64,000 nucleotides of DNA, from the NCBI RefSeq assembly GCF_003711515.1, contig NW_021167082.1:753310-817309 (forward strand). The letters are read 5' to 3'. The notes beneath the pieces are model-generated. The model was given only the letters and a program-made list of their open reading frames with translations. It was not told the DNA's origin and did no database searches. Position 1 is the first letter of the stretch. Each line of letters begins with the position of its first letter. The translations under genes and the position numbers were made by a program. Below are positions 19,887 through 31,048 of this stretch, in pieces. Source of the DNA: Sodiomyces alkalinus F11 (lineage: Eukaryota; Ascomycota; Sordariomycetes; Glomerellales; Plectosphaerellaceae).

Positions 19887-21640
19887 GGTGCCAGCGTCGC
19901 TTTGGGCGGCACGACGGGCAACAGGCTATCCAATTGACCTTTCGGGACGTGTTTTGGAGCCGTTGCTTGCTTCGGTTTTCAAAAGTTTCGATCTCGCTGG
20001 TAGTGGTGTTTTTTGTAGGAAGCGAGGAAAAGCAATAGAGGCCGAATAGGCGTGCCGCGTACAGGAGCACGTGCAAAAGCCAAAAATGGGAGAGCTAAAA
20101 AACAAGGCTGAGAGCCTGAATTTCTGAAAAATAAACGGGGTGTATACACACGTGCGGCGTCGCCGGCGTGCCACGCTCCTCGTGCTAGTGGCCCCGGGCC
20201 GCGGGCGCCTAGTACCTGAGGCTCTGGCTCTGGCTCGGAAGATTGGTGAGGAACGGCTCGACGCGTTCTTAGAGTCAAGGCCTTACCTGGGGCAGGCCAT
20301 ACCATGGCGTACACGGTACGGATACATCATACAGCCTGTGCAAGAGGAAGCCGAAAAAGAAGGACTAGGGGCACCGCCGGCCCGGGAAATAGGCGAGAAA
20401 AGAACAGGGAATAAGTTTTGGCTCTGCCCGACAGCCGCCCTCCTTCTTACCGATTGATTCCAATTTCCGCGAAAGACAAGACGATACGAACCAAGCCGAA
20501 CCCATATAATAAGTTAATAACGTGTAGGAAGAGGTGCAGGGCAGTGGAAGAGTCAGGACGGCGAAGAAACCGTGGAAAAGACCGTTACATCTACGGTTCC
20601 GCCCGTCGTTATTTTGTATTATTTTCAAGCCGTTGAGCTCTTGGGCCCGTGGGGCCGAGTCTGTGTCTTCACTGTTTTGTTTCCTTATTATTCCTGTTAT
20701 GCCCGCGTTTCTGATACCAGGTTCCTTAACCCGTTCTTTTTATTTTTCCTTTTCCCTGCCTTCTTCTTCGCCTAATCAGACAAATCTATGTGTTTTTGGA
20801 AGCAGAAGTCCTGCGTGGAAGTCGGGGCGGCGTCTTTAGTTCCTAACGGGGGCTGCGGTCACGATGATTTTAGACGATATACCGGGGCCGTGAAAAAGTC
20901 CCCTCCCCCCCCCAAGCCCATCCTAGGTGCGACGGACTGCTTCACGTTTGCCTGATCAGAAGAAGACGAAGGATATCCAAACGAGGCTTTTGGTCTTATT
21001 GGTTAGTTTGGAAAGCTGTGCCCGCGGGGGCTGCGCGGTCAGCTTTGGGCCAAGGGAAGAGCTTGATTATACGACTACGTCTCTGCCCCGTTTTTCAGCC
21101 CTCCCGTTTTTGCACGTCTTGTTCCTGTATGTCTCCGTAGCCTACGTTGTTTTCCTTGTTTCCCGAGTCTCTGTATCTGTTCTTTCCTTGTATCCTTGTT
21201 GCTCTGATTCGAGAGAGCTCGAGCTGCCTGCCCTCGCGTGCCTATGTTCGCCTCGGGAGGGATTCCACGAGTGGAACGAAGAGGGCCGCCGCCGCCGCCT
21301 CTGCCTTGCTTGGTTCAATTCGAGAGAAGATTGTGTCGGACTGGGTGGTACTGGTTCGGTAGCTTCGGGACCGCGTGGGAGAACTGCCGCGCGCGGGCGG
21401 AGGGACTACCTGACTGGTAGAACTGTTTCTGGGTGCCCTGGTCAGGGCTACGGAGGATATCTTTGGGTTGTTTGTGTTTATGGGCTTGTGTTCTGCGCGT
21501 TGATTGAAACATCGTAGCCAATGGGGGAGGGGTTTGTGCGGATGACTTCCGGCTGGGCCCAGGAGGTGGTACGTATTCAAGGCAGCTTTCTTCCCCAGGC
21601 CCAGCCCAGCTAAGGTTGAAGGAGTCGCCAACGCGGGCAT
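19887..21640 (-). other. Candidate 5' leader of the second LINE
   Basis: The stretch is GC-rich and almost free of RIP, which leaves many open frames on both strands; none shows a domain and they contradict one another, so no CDS is called. Position directly upstream of ORF1 and matching mutation level suggest a LINE 5' UTR with promoter activity. A C10 homopolymer lies at about 20,908-20,917. Confidence 0.35.
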
Positions 21641-23095
21641 GCCAGCGGCTGCTCCGTTGGCTACTGTCTCTAGCTTAAGGGCGCCCTTAGCATATGCGCC
21701 TCCTTACCACCCAAAAAAGGTTATGGCGTATCGCTGTGTAATTTCGAATCCGATGCGGGCATCTGCGATCACGCTTTTGATGGGTTAGATTATAACAGGA
21801 AGGGCCGTAAATAAACCTTACTTACATACCACCTTCCACAAATTCCATCTCAGTGGGCTTCAGGCCGATCTCTGATAGCGAAATCTCGTGCAAAGAATGT
21901 CTTCCTCTTATAGTCCCCAAGCTATAGCAGTGAGAGCCGGGGTAATGCTTCGCTCGTGAATCCTTAGCCCAGAGATGAAGCAGCAAAACCCTCTGTCCTG
22001 CTCTCAGCCCGCCTCTTCGGAAATAATCGATATAGCCTGGAAACTCTTCGTAACGTAGCCAGTGACCAAGCGTGCATTTTCCTAGCAAGGCTTCTAGAAT
22101 TAATCAGACACGCTAAGGAACATCAGAAAGGCATCGCAGATTCTTTAGCTTTGACTTACTGTGTCCAGAGCAAACTGTTTGCAAAGTTCCAAGCCGAACT
22201 TAGTGAAGTAGGGGAAGCCCCTGGCTTCCATGTGCCCGATACGATCCCCAACGACAGGGTCGTTCATAAAAGCCCCTCTTCGCACAGAGAAGCAATCGCT
22301 ACATCTAGCGCGAACGGAGCGACCGTCATAGTCGGTGTATTATGTAGTGCGGATTATTGATTCGGAGAGTTAGTTAGCTTTTTGCTCTGCGGGAATTTAT
22401 ATTTGGCATCGTGCGTGCCTTGAGCCTAAGCCACCCACATCAGCCTTGAAACAGAACCAGTAACCCGACATTTACCCGGACAACACCAGGCGTCCCGTTT
22501 TCCCATACGGGGCGCACCGTTTTCTTGAACAATACGGGGACTCTTCGGTTCGAGAAAGTACCGTCCCAAGCTAATCCTCTTCACCACACATCTATGGCAC
22601 AGGGCGTCACCATCGGGTTTATGGTGCATATCCTACTGCACGTCGCGCCTGTATACCACGCATTTGTGGTAATACTGGAGCCTAGAATCATCCGAGCCGT
22701 GACACTTGAAATCGTTAGCAATAGAACGACCCTAGTTCCTCGGGCACAGAGTTCGAAGCGACGCCGATCCCCATGTCGATGCATATCCAAAGGAGTCTCT
22801 ACGGAGAGGAGGTGCCACATGATTACGTGTTCGAGGCGTTGTTAGTATCCGTAGCCTCGATTGTATCTGCGAAACCTAGGATTACTACAATGGGAGAATA
22901 TCTACCTGGAGAACCTTGCAGTCGATGGACCCACTCAGGTGGTGGGAAATCCACTACCTGAGTGGGTCTATCTAAAACAGGCTCCTATTGGGTCGGGAGG
23001 AGTATTACATACGTCCATAGGACGTAAGGTTGAGTTACTAGAAAACTATCTTTTATCGGATAAACGTCTTCGCCTGATTATAACATAAACAGAGT
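21641..23095. other. Lightly mutated unique sequence, small unclassified ORFs only
   Basis: Open frames such as 21,822-22,088 on the minus strand (88 residues, LGKCTLGHWLRYEEFPGYID) and 22,525-22,845 on the plus strand exist, but none has a recognisable motif, a promoter or a partner copy. Some may be fragments of truncated genes. RIP strengthens from about 23.0 kb. Confidence 0.3.
22928..22968. repeat. 18-bp hairpin
   Basis: GACCCACTCAGGTGGTGG and CCACTACCTGAGTGGGTC form an 18-bp stem with one G-T type mismatch and a GAAAT loop. It may be a transcribed hairpin or the trace of an inverted duplication. Confidence 0.85.
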
Positions 23096-24020
23096 CATCG
23101 CTATTAGCACTACTATGTTTTGTCTCTTAACGGCCGACGACGTCCTTTAGAGATAGCCCACTACATAGTTATTTATTAATTATTTCTCAGCCTTCGTACC
23201 TCGCTCCTAACGACGATATCTGGAAAATAATTCGGGTTAATTAGAATAACTTAGAGTGGATGATGGAAGCAGTCGGGGCTTAGAGGCAGTGGAACAATAA
23301 CACGAAGGACTTACGGTTACTTAATTTAAGTTTCCGGTATCGCCGGTCTAGTTCGTTTCCTTTGCTTGTCCTTAACCTAGGCCGTATATAAATAATCCCG
23401 ACCGCGTTTCCTATCTCTTATAGCTACTACGATAGTCTGGATAGATTCTGTAAGTTCCCCCCTCCTTATTGCCCTAAGAGAAACAGGAAACACAGCTAAT
23501 CTAGGACGGGTATACGCTGGTCGATCCCGGCGGCGGCATCTTTACTTGACAGCGCGCAATGTTGTCCGGCCCTACGAACTTAACGTAACGGGGATTAGGG
23601 TATATTAGCACTACGTCCGGGAGCGTATTATCCTGCCGATAGGGGCGGCTTTATATCCTAGCCGTGCCCGTCTTACATAAAGCCCCACGGGATTAGGATT
23701 TTATCCTTAAACCCGTTACTCTCCTAGTCGCTATATATACGTTACTGTGTAACGCCACCTTACGGGAGATTCCTTTACGTAACGACTTTAAGGCAGAAGC
23801 GGTTATTCCGCCCAGAACGTGTCTCGGCTTTATAAGTTCCACCGAGCCTGGCTACACGGCGTGGATAGTGGATAGCGAGATTACGGTCACCCACGCAACT
23901 GGCGTCCAAGTGCATAAATGCGAGGGAACGGGAATATCCCATGGCCCTCGTCTCCGAGTACTAAGATACATATACCCGAAGACCTTTATATGCATATTGT
24001 TTTACCCCTGACTAGTACGA
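23096..24020. other. Moderately RIPped block, no assignable gene
   Basis: Stops are frequent except for a plus-strand stretch at about 23,700-23,970 (TLREIPLRNDFKAEAVIPPR, GFISSTEPGYTAWIVDSEIT) that stays open. I do not recognise this segment. Confidence 0.25.
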
Positions 24021-24029
24021 TCGAATCCC

Positions 24030-24150
24030 TAAGAGATGCCGCATTTACCCCGTTAACGCCGATGGGTGCGATGATATGCTGGCCGTGCAGAGAGTATCCG
24101 CCTGGTCAAAGCGTTTTTTTCAGACATCGTACTGCAAGCTTCTAACACAC
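24030..24150 (+). repeat. Repeat R5, copy 1 (right end of the 50-51 kb unit)
   Basis: About 110 bases match 50,995-51,107, including GGGTGCGATRATATRCTRGCC and a GTATCCGCCTRGTC block. The copy here is the less RIPped of the two. Confidence 0.75.
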
Positions 24151-24418
24151 CGGCATAGTCTATTAGGTAGATAAAATTCGAATTAAGGCTAGAAAGGAAA
24201 AGAATTCTAATTCAACAAAGAGAACACTGATGCTGGCTAGTGTGGAGGGCGTAATCCCTCGGTATAAGGCTCCCAATTGTGCTGGTGATATTCACCATAA
24301 AACCCCGTGATAGGAAGTAGGCTGATCCTCTGCCTGCCTGCATGAAAACCCAAGGCAGGTATACATAAGCATGCAATGCTGCCACCGCATCAGATGCCAT
24401 GGAGCGTATATCACACCT

Positions 24419-26070
24419 AGTTCCAGTCGTACCTGCCGTCCTAACGCTCTCCGTTACCCTCTAAGCACTATAAGAGCTGCTCTCAGAGCGTGTTATAATT
24501 AGGATCTTATGCGAAGCGTAAGCCGGGGATATACCGGAGGCCCTAACAGAATCCAGGTCCGCGCTTATATAGATTGTCGATATTCGCTGCCTGTTTATAT
24601 CTATATATTTTATTATATATCTCCTTTTTGGTTTTCGCTCCGATATTCTCCTAAGATAGGTTCCCTCTAACGAAGTGGAGGAGTATATACCAAAGGCTTT
24701 CTAGGTCGTCTTATCGTAATAACTTATATCCTAAATACGTATTAGTACTTATATAATCTAGTATCCTAACTCTTAGATCGTATTTTCTAGAGTTAACTTC
24801 CTTATATTTTTTCGTTATAGTAAAATCGATAATAGTTATCTTATTAGGCTACCGGAGTAGAATATTACGTGGTTTTATATCTTGATAAATCTAGTACATC
24901 TTATATATCTTTTCGAGTTTCGATATCTAGACCTATTAGCTGCCGTCTTATAATATCCTAAGTATCCACTTACTATCTATATCCTTACTTATATAACCGT
25001 CTTTAAGGAGAATCTTCGTCTATAAAGGCTAAATAAAGTCTTTAGCGATAGTCCGAGTAATTCTATAATAAGAATTCTAAAGCAGATATAGCCGCCGAAG
25101 TAGATAAATTCGGGTAATCTATTTATTATGGCTATTAACGAGTCTAATTATTAATATAGCTTCGACTAAAGGACTCTTACCTATATTAAGGGCCTTATAA
25201 GCTTAAGCCTCTAGACGTAGAAATACGAGGCGAGAATTATACCGCTCCTAGGCCTTTATTAGCAGATATTCTACGAAAGTAACGTTATAGTAGACGGAGG
25301 GTTACTTATAAACTTTACGGCCACTTTTTTATTATCCGATAATCTAATAGCCTTATAGACTATACCGAACGCACCTCGCCTAATCTAATATTCTACTTAG
25401 TACTTAGTATCCGGGTTATTTTTATCTACCTAAAGAATACTACCGCTATTAGCCACGGCGGCCGTGATTATATCTACTATTTTATCTTCTTCTCCTCCTC
25501 CTTTTTCTCCTTCTTCTAGTTCTGCGTCTTATAGAGAATCTACCGAATTTTTAGGGTCTTAGTCTACTAGCACGTAGATAGTATTATCCGCTATATATTC
25601 TATATCGGGTTAAGAAGACCTGGTTAAGTTATTACCGCTTATCACCTAGCGGTATATATATTAGCTTAGACCCGACGGATTAATACCTAGTATATCAACG
25701 ATTTTTCCACGTACTATTACCACCTAGATTTTAAGAAGTTAGAAGAAGAGTTAAAGAGAGGTTAAAGATCCGAAGGAGAGCTTAGGAATTATCTAGCTAT
25801 ATATATAAGGTAGTATATTAAATATTCACTAAATAAGAAGAGACGAGAGAGTCCTTAGGGAAAGCTGAATATCGAGCCTTACTCTATAAAGGGGGAGCCC
25901 GGTAGACGTACCGTGTATTCTTATACGCTTATTAATTCGGTGCTAAGCTACGCCCTAAGTCGGGGACTAGGAAAAAGAGTTTCCAGGGCCCTATACCGCC
26001 TAATATAAGGCTATGCTAGCACGGGTAAACTGGTAAGCGCAGTGGAGCCTCAGATAACCCAAGGCCGTGG
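24419..26070 (-). repeat. Repeat R3, copy 1 (direct partner at 45,457-47,108)
   Basis: A 1.65-kb segment repeats nearly base for base at 45,457-47,108 in the same orientation, starting at TTCCAGTCGTACCTGCCGTC and ending around AAGGCCGTG. Both copies are strongly RIPped. No terminal inverted repeat or target duplication was seen, so it looks like a segmental gene duplication rather than a transposon. Confidence 0.9.
24430..25700 (-). pseudogene. CK1-like protein kinase, R3 copy 1, RIP-inactivated
   Basis: On the minus strand, after an acidic head (LEEGEKGGGEEDKIVDIITA), comes a kinase domain. The glycine loop region is KY.VGY.IRRGALSIIYKA, followed by the VAVKF lysine near 25,311-25,330. The catalytic loop reads IYQDIKPRNILLR near 24,860-24,890, a HRDIKPxN motif whose His is now Tyr and whose Arg is now Gln but which keeps the catalytic Asp. 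The metal-binding DF follows in ITIIDFTITKKYKEVNSRKY. Downstream DDLESLWYILLHFVRGNLP matches the CK1-type C-lobe. Many TAG/TAA stops make it non-functional. The copy ends at GRYDWN, where the duplicated segment ends. Confidence 0.85.
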
Positions 26071-27181
26071 GCGTTCTACACGCTAGGTTTGCTCCTGAAG
26101 GACGTCTCTCTGACCCAAGTACACACCTTGATTACCTTACCGCGTCTGCCTCACCTCACCTCACTCATATTCGCCCTCCGGGTAACCTACCAAGATGGAT
26201 CGCTCAGTCGGACTAGGTCAAGCCATTGATATATTATATTCTATTGTTTTTTATATTGTGGGTTTTCAGGTCGCCTACTGCGGGTTTAAAGCCAGCGGCT
26301 CCCTGTATCCCGTCGTCCTTGCCCGTCCGAGTATAGCTCGAGTTACTACAGAAGGCAGACAAGGCAACCACATGCAGGAACAGTCAGGCTGCACTATTTG
26401 CATTTAAGGGGCCATCCTTTTACGAGTAACGAGACCTGTGACAATTTGAACGCTCTGGACTCTACCTTTTACGGGCGCGCGGACCGTTATTATTGTGAGA
26501 CCAGTGGTGACTCGTTGGACATTTATCTGCCTCGGCAATCGCTTAGGTGGTGAAATAGTGCTATGGGTAGTCGAATGCTTTAAATATCACGGTCGTATTT
26601 ACCTCGCCTCGAGTTACCGCTTACGTTCTAATTTAGCGTATTATAGGCCATAGGCGTTATAAAGCGTCCTCGCACCGGTCGGCCCTTTTCGCCACTCAGG
26701 CATATCTATCCTATTACAGGTATGTTATCGCTAGCGGAAGAACTATGCTAGCGGTTTCGCCTGGTGTCTGACTGACTCCCGACTTAGGCTATTAAGCAAT
26801 TTTCCACCAGGGCCCTTCCTGCATAAGAGGTTCCGGCGTGGGAAGGTTCTGCTGCTAATCGTGAGATACAGCTCTAGGAAACGAGCATTTCCATAAACTT
26901 ACATCGTTAACATCATCGACATCTCTAGGTTGCAGACAAGGCAGCCAAGTCCGTGGAGGGAGATCTATCATATAGGTTAGAGTTTGAGTGATGACACGTC
27001 ACGATATATAGCTTAGCCCGGCATAGGCATCTTATAATATACCTCTTATGCTTAGCCACTAGTTAACTGTAAGAGTGACCACGGCCGAGTATGTGGCAGC
27101 CGGTTACTCCTTCACAGACCCTATTTTTATCCTGCATAAGAATGCCGCCACGCGGCAAAGGGATAGAGGCTAGTTTAATAG

Positions 27182-27535
27182 GTGGTAGAGGAGGAAACTA
27201 AAGAAAAATCGCTTGCAGAGGAAGGGCAGACAAGGCAACTAAACTGGCTCGCCAATCCTTTCACCAGATGCACCATATTACAAATTAGACCTATGTCTTC
27301 CGGACGCATGGCCGCTAAGACATCGCTCGATCGCGGATGGCTAGTCAGTCAGAAATTGAGTCTGCGTGCCCCCTGCCGATGCTGGATGGGGAATAAGACA
27401 CTATTGATAAGCAATTGGAAAGCTCGGCTCCAGTGTTATGCTGGAAAGATGCAGCAAAGAGATACAAATATCCCGGCAGCCCAGCTGCCAGAACTGCATT
27501 TTGCGTGGCTGCCTCGTCAGTGGCTTCGTCATTAG
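27182..27535 (+). CDS. Hypothetical protein, 117 residues
   Basis: The frame opens with an acidic, charged start (MVEEETKEKSLAEEGQTRQL) and goes on to a Trp- and Cys-containing body with no motif I know. It is not RIPped and lies in a stretch without a second copy. There is no clear promoter. It could be a fragment of a host gene trapped between repeats, or chance. Confidence 0.18.
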   Translation: MVEEETKEKSLAEEGQTRQLNWLANPFTRCTILQIRPMSSGRMAAKTSLDRGWLVSQKLSLRAPCRCWMGNKTLLISNWKARLQCYAGKMQQRDTNIPAAQLPELHFAWLPRQWLRH

Positions 27536-27918
27536 TTGCAAAGGGATGATCTACATGGATCTAAGGTAGGGGTGGAAAAGCAAATTCCGGCCATGAAAAA
27601 CCGTCGAATCTTCACATTCAAGTGTGACAATAACTGGAGCCGCGTCCGTGGACAAGGTCCAGCATTATACCTCGTTTATACCTCGTAAGCTATTGAAGTA
27701 TCGGGGTACACGCAGGCCCCACTTTGGTCTCCGGCAGAATTCTCGCGCACGGACCCCAGTCAACGATGGGGCATATGTTCCCCACTGCTAGGGTCCCTTA
27801 GACGCCCAAATAGAATGCCGACCCAGTGACAGAGGATAGGCCACCACAATGTTTCCCAATACCAATCACATAACTGTTGGTTCTCCAGAATGGTACGTTA
27901 TACTGTGTACAACATAAG

Positions 27919-27938
27919 TAGCGTTCGATCGAACGCTA
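27919..27938. repeat. Perfect 20-bp palindrome
   Basis: TAGCGTTCGATCGAACGCTA is self-complementary over all 20 bases, with its centre at GATC. It could be a binding site for a dimeric protein or the healed centre of an inverted insertion. Confidence 0.9.
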
Positions 27939-28069
27939 TTAAAAATGGTTTAGCGCGGATTAAGGCCAGCAGTTTATGACAACATGGTAGCGCGTTTCGT
28001 TACTTCCCTTATTCGTCATAATCTTATACGCCGTCCTGATCCGGGTTAGCTTTTAATAGCGACCAAACG

Positions 28070-28258
28070 CGACACATGGACGCACTGCACTGTTTATCAC
28101 CTCTACACAAATATTTGCGTTAGTGCTGATCTATCCAAGGGGGTTCTGTCCCAGAGTCCATTCACCTACCTGAACTCCCAATATGTAACGTATACTGAAG
28201 ATGTGTCCTGACATAGTCTGGACACCATTGAGATACAATCTAGCGGAAGTGGCCGCAA
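28070..28258 (+). repeat. Repeat R6, copy 1 (left end of the 50-51 kb unit)
   Basis: The segment aligns with 50,065-50,275 (shared GACGCACT, ATTYACCTACCTRAACTC and TAGTCTRGACACYAT blocks). The copy here is lightly mutated; the partner has the CA/TG-to-TA changes. Confidence 0.75.
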
Positions 28259-28394
28259 TTAAATTCTCTCTATGCAAACAGGCTTCAGCAGGTGATTCCA
28301 AAGCATGTTAGCGGAAAGGGAGAACGAAGAAAAAACATACCTGGATCCACTCACACATTGCGAATATCAAGATAATAAGTAGTCGCAGTAAACA

Positions 28395-28515
28395 GGTCAA
28401 CCCTCCGGACGACTCGACCGAGCAACCCAAGGAAGACAGAAATATAATGACTAGCTTTGATACGGTGGTACCGGAGGCTGATACAGAGACGAAGGCTGAC
28501 ATGGGATTCAAGTGA
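28395..28515 (+). pseudogene. C-terminus of repeat R1 protein, forward copy
   Basis: The plus strand reads VNPPDDSTEQPKED then SFDTVVPEADTETKADMGFK to a TGA at about 28,513. The same ending appears at 29.3 kb (minus strand), 55.5 kb and 62.0 kb, which shows it is the true C-terminus of the R1 protein. Only this fragment of the CDS is present here; upstream is repeat R6 and a short unrelated piece. It is acidic and hydrophilic, with no recognised domain. The sequence is the least mutated version of this tail in the window. Confidence 0.6.
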
Positions 28516-29450
28516 GCCATATATTAAATTATACTAAGAGAGCAGTAATTCAACTCCTTATTTACTCCGTATAATAAGTGACTCGTGGGTATATTCTAAG
28601 ACTATTAAACTTTGCTCGGCGCTTAGGCCGGTCCGCTAGATACCCGGGCGACTATAGGTGCCCGGCCGTATTAGCGAAGCCGGCTTGCTATTACTGACTC
28701 CCGGGGGTAGGAACCGTTCGAGCTTCGCGATATAGTCCCGTTGTGATAGCCAGATCTTCCGTGCGGTCCGATCCTATATTATCTCGATACCTAGGAACCA
28801 CTGCAGCGGGTCGTCGCCCTGCAAGCTATAGTGCTGCTTAGGGGACGCATGGGTATACAGCTACCAACCTGTCAAACGGCCCAAGGCTGCCTACTAACAT
28901 ATAATAAGTCTCGTACTACTTCGTTAGCACCCAATCCTGCCTGACCCGGCCGTTTCTACCAGTTAGTTAAACGGGCAATAGCAGACCTCCCCTTCCACTA
29001 CCATTCCGACGGAACATCAAAGACATCTGTTACAATCGGGCTCGGTATCTCTTCCTCAACCTCGCCTAGATCTGACGTGCGCGGGGGCCGATAAGTTATC
29101 GGTTACATACAAAGAATGGTCGGCGGGTCCGGAAGTCCCTGGGCAACGGCTCCTGCGGTCGCCCGGGTATCCGGCGGACTAGCCTAAGCGCCGAGCAAAG
29201 TTTAACAGTCTTAGAATATACCTATAAGTCACTTATTATACGGAGTAAATAAGGAGTTGAATTACTGCTCTCTTAGTATAATTTAATATATGGCTTACTT
29301 GAATCCTATATTAGCCTTCGTCTCTGGATCAGCCTCCAGTACCACCGTATTAAAGCTGGCTATTATATTTCTATCTTCCTTAGGGTCCTTAGTCGAGTCG
29401 TCTGGAGGGTTAACCTGTTTAGTTCTGCTATTAGTCTAATTCCGGTTAAC
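28395..29450. repeat. Two R1 ends in inverted, convergent arrangement
   Basis: The stretch 28,395-28,650 is the inverted match of 29,160-29,450, covering the R1 C-terminal codons, the conserved GCCATATATTAAATTATACT downstream block and a GCTCGGCGCTTAGGC segment. The 500-bp centre (28,650-29,160) is GC-rich and recurs in RIPped form at 55,690-56,157. The result is a foldback structure with arms of about 250 bp. Part of the right arm (29,080-29,210) also matches, inverted, 62,100-62,215. Confidence 0.8.
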
Positions 29451-29863
29451 TGGGTTAGAAGGGACCTTACCGTAGAATTTGGAGCCGAGCGTATACGAGG
29501 ACGTAACGACGAAGCGGGAGTAGAGGAAGTTCTGGCTAGATGCCCTTTCGAACCAGAGGAGTCCGCATTTCCGTTTATATCCAAAATAGCCTGCTCTGGT
29601 GTTAGCTAAGCATCTTGTACTCTGTCTAGTTTCTTCCAAGGAGTCTCCCGGGCTGAACCATCCAGGCGCATGTGGGACGGGCCAGGAAGCCCATGGTGGA
29701 AATACTTCGTCCGCTTAGTGGCGGACCCGAGCCGGACGGGCTGGGGGGAGACTAGGGCGGAGATTTCCATCATGTTGGAGTCGCGCATTTCGCTTTTGGC
29801 TGGAGAATCTTGTAGCCGAGTGCTTTTATATCCTTGAGGGGATACGGCTGGAATCTTGGCCAC
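29290..29863 (-). pseudogene. C-terminal part of repeat R1 protein, reverse copy
   Basis: Read on the minus strand, the end is VNPPDDSTKDPKEDRNIIAS then NTVVLEADPETKANIGFK, stopping near 29,303. Upstream are a segment reading NTRAGYFGYKRKCG (near 29,600-29,560), matching FKYKRKYG at 55.37 kb, and an open stretch 29,863-29,606 (AKIPAVSPQGYKSTRLQDSP). The pieces are in different frames, so at least one frameshift exists. RIP is light to moderate. Confidence 0.5.
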
Positions 29864-29869
29864 GGGGCG

Positions 29870-30779
29870 GCAGCCGTTGTCTCCTATGGCCTAACAGACT
29901 ATTGCCGGCTCCAGGTCTCCTGGGACAGCGGGTCTGCATTTCATCGTAGACGTTTGATCCATGTTTGCCTTTATTGCTTGACGTGTCAGAGAGAGGAAGA
30001 AAGCGGCTATATTAGTTCACTAAGGAAAGGGGATAGTTAGAGAAAGGCGCAACGTATTTATATTAAGGGACAAGCCCTTCTTATGCCTCCGCCGCTATTA
30101 ACTACCCTGATAGTAGTTATAAACCTAGCTAATACGAGTCGGCTACGTAGGAGTATAGCTCCTATAAGATTAAAAAATAGAAAAAGGAGGGGGCCGGGAT
30201 ACCTATACACGCGTATTATCTAATAGAGCTATATTATAGTTAACCCGTGGACGGCCGGGCTACTACTAACTTCTACTTAATAAGACCTGCCTAGTACTCT
30301 TTACCCCTAGCTCTTAACTAGTTATCTCCCCTAAGCTTATAGCGCTATAATATCTTAGGGGGTCGGATAACCCGGTTAGTACGGCCTTTTAAAGGTAATC
30401 CTAAGAATCTAGTACGATTAAGCAGGGGTTATACAGGTAACCTAGCTAGCCCGACTATAATATCTCCTCGAAGGCTAAGAAGCGTAAAAGGGCGTAGTGC
30501 CTACTTTTCCCGTGAGTCACGGCCCTTCCCCTGCTTCTAAAGGGAAAGGTCGGGATACTTTCCGCTCGTGATATCTAATAGGCGCCCAGTTCTGTACTCA
30601 GGGGTGAGCGAAAGCGTTATCATGGCTATCCTAAGCCACGGCCCTCCACTAACCGTCCGGCGCCAGAGTACCACGAATTAGTTCTCCGGCCTAGAATAAC
30701 GTTAGTCAGGCTGAGGCCTTAACACGGATACTGCTTCCGCATGTCTCTACTACCGGGGGTGGGACTAGACAGATAAAGG
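29870..30779. other. RIPped block from 30.0 kb, no gene recognised
   Basis: From about 30,030 the sequence is TA-rich with stops in all frames; 30,480-30,780 is mixed. No partner copy was found within the window. Confidence 0.35.
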
Positions 30780-30801
30780 CCCCCCCGGGGGGGGGGGGGG
30801 G
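30780..30801. repeat. C7-G15 homopolymer tract
   Basis: Seven C followed directly by fifteen G, then a GA-rich stretch to about 30,840. Sequencing or assembly error is possible here. Confidence 0.9.
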
Positions 30802-30859
30802 AAGGGGGAGAGAGAAAGGGAGAGAAGGGCGAGGAGGAGACCGCTAACGTGATAGGCGG

Positions 30860-31048
30860 TTCTTGATCGTCTATAAAAGAGGCACGCTGACCCTTCGTTG
30901 ACCTGCTTCCGTGGTCTCTCTTGATCTCTCCTTTATCCTATATCCCCTTTCTCCCTTTCCCTCCTCCCTCCTGCCACCACGCCATCCTCTGCCAACAAGC
31001 GACACGTGATAGATACAGAGCTCGGCCCCGAGGAGGACACTTGCAAAC
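30860..31048 (+). promoter_or_regulatory. TATA box and pyrimidine-rich leader of the 31-kb gene
   Basis: CTATAAAAGA at 30,871-30,880 is a strong TATA box. A long CT-rich tract (about 30,910-30,975), typical of fungal transcription starts, follows, and the first good start codon is at 31,049 in AAACATGGA context. Confidence 0.6.

Larger units (their letters stand above)
17640..21640 (-). mobile_element. Second Tad1-like LINE, internally deleted, little RIP
   Basis: A LINE lies on the minus strand with a gag-like ORF1, the beginning of ORF2 and the end of ORF2, but nothing between. Only the first 60 or so residues of the endonuclease and the last 45 or so of ORF2 remain, so reverse transcriptase and RNase H are missing. 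Sequence upstream of ORF1 up to about 21.6 kb is GC-rich, lightly mutated and could be the 5' leader. The outer limits are estimates. The element could move only if an active LINE supplied enzymes in trans. Confidence 0.65.
26071..28060. other. Mixed, mostly low-RIP region with small unclassified ORFs
   Basis: Past the R3 edge at 26,070 RIP drops sharply. Short frames at 26,195-26,407 and 27,182-27,535 are open but lack recognisable domains. The 26.4-27.2 kb part shows no coding signal. There is no partner copy within the window. Confidence 0.3.

Noticed and set aside
19926..21640. Many long open frames on both strands
   Set aside because: They overlap in all frames, carry no domain and follow from GC-rich sequence with few stops upstream of a LINE gag ORF; a 5' leader explains them better.
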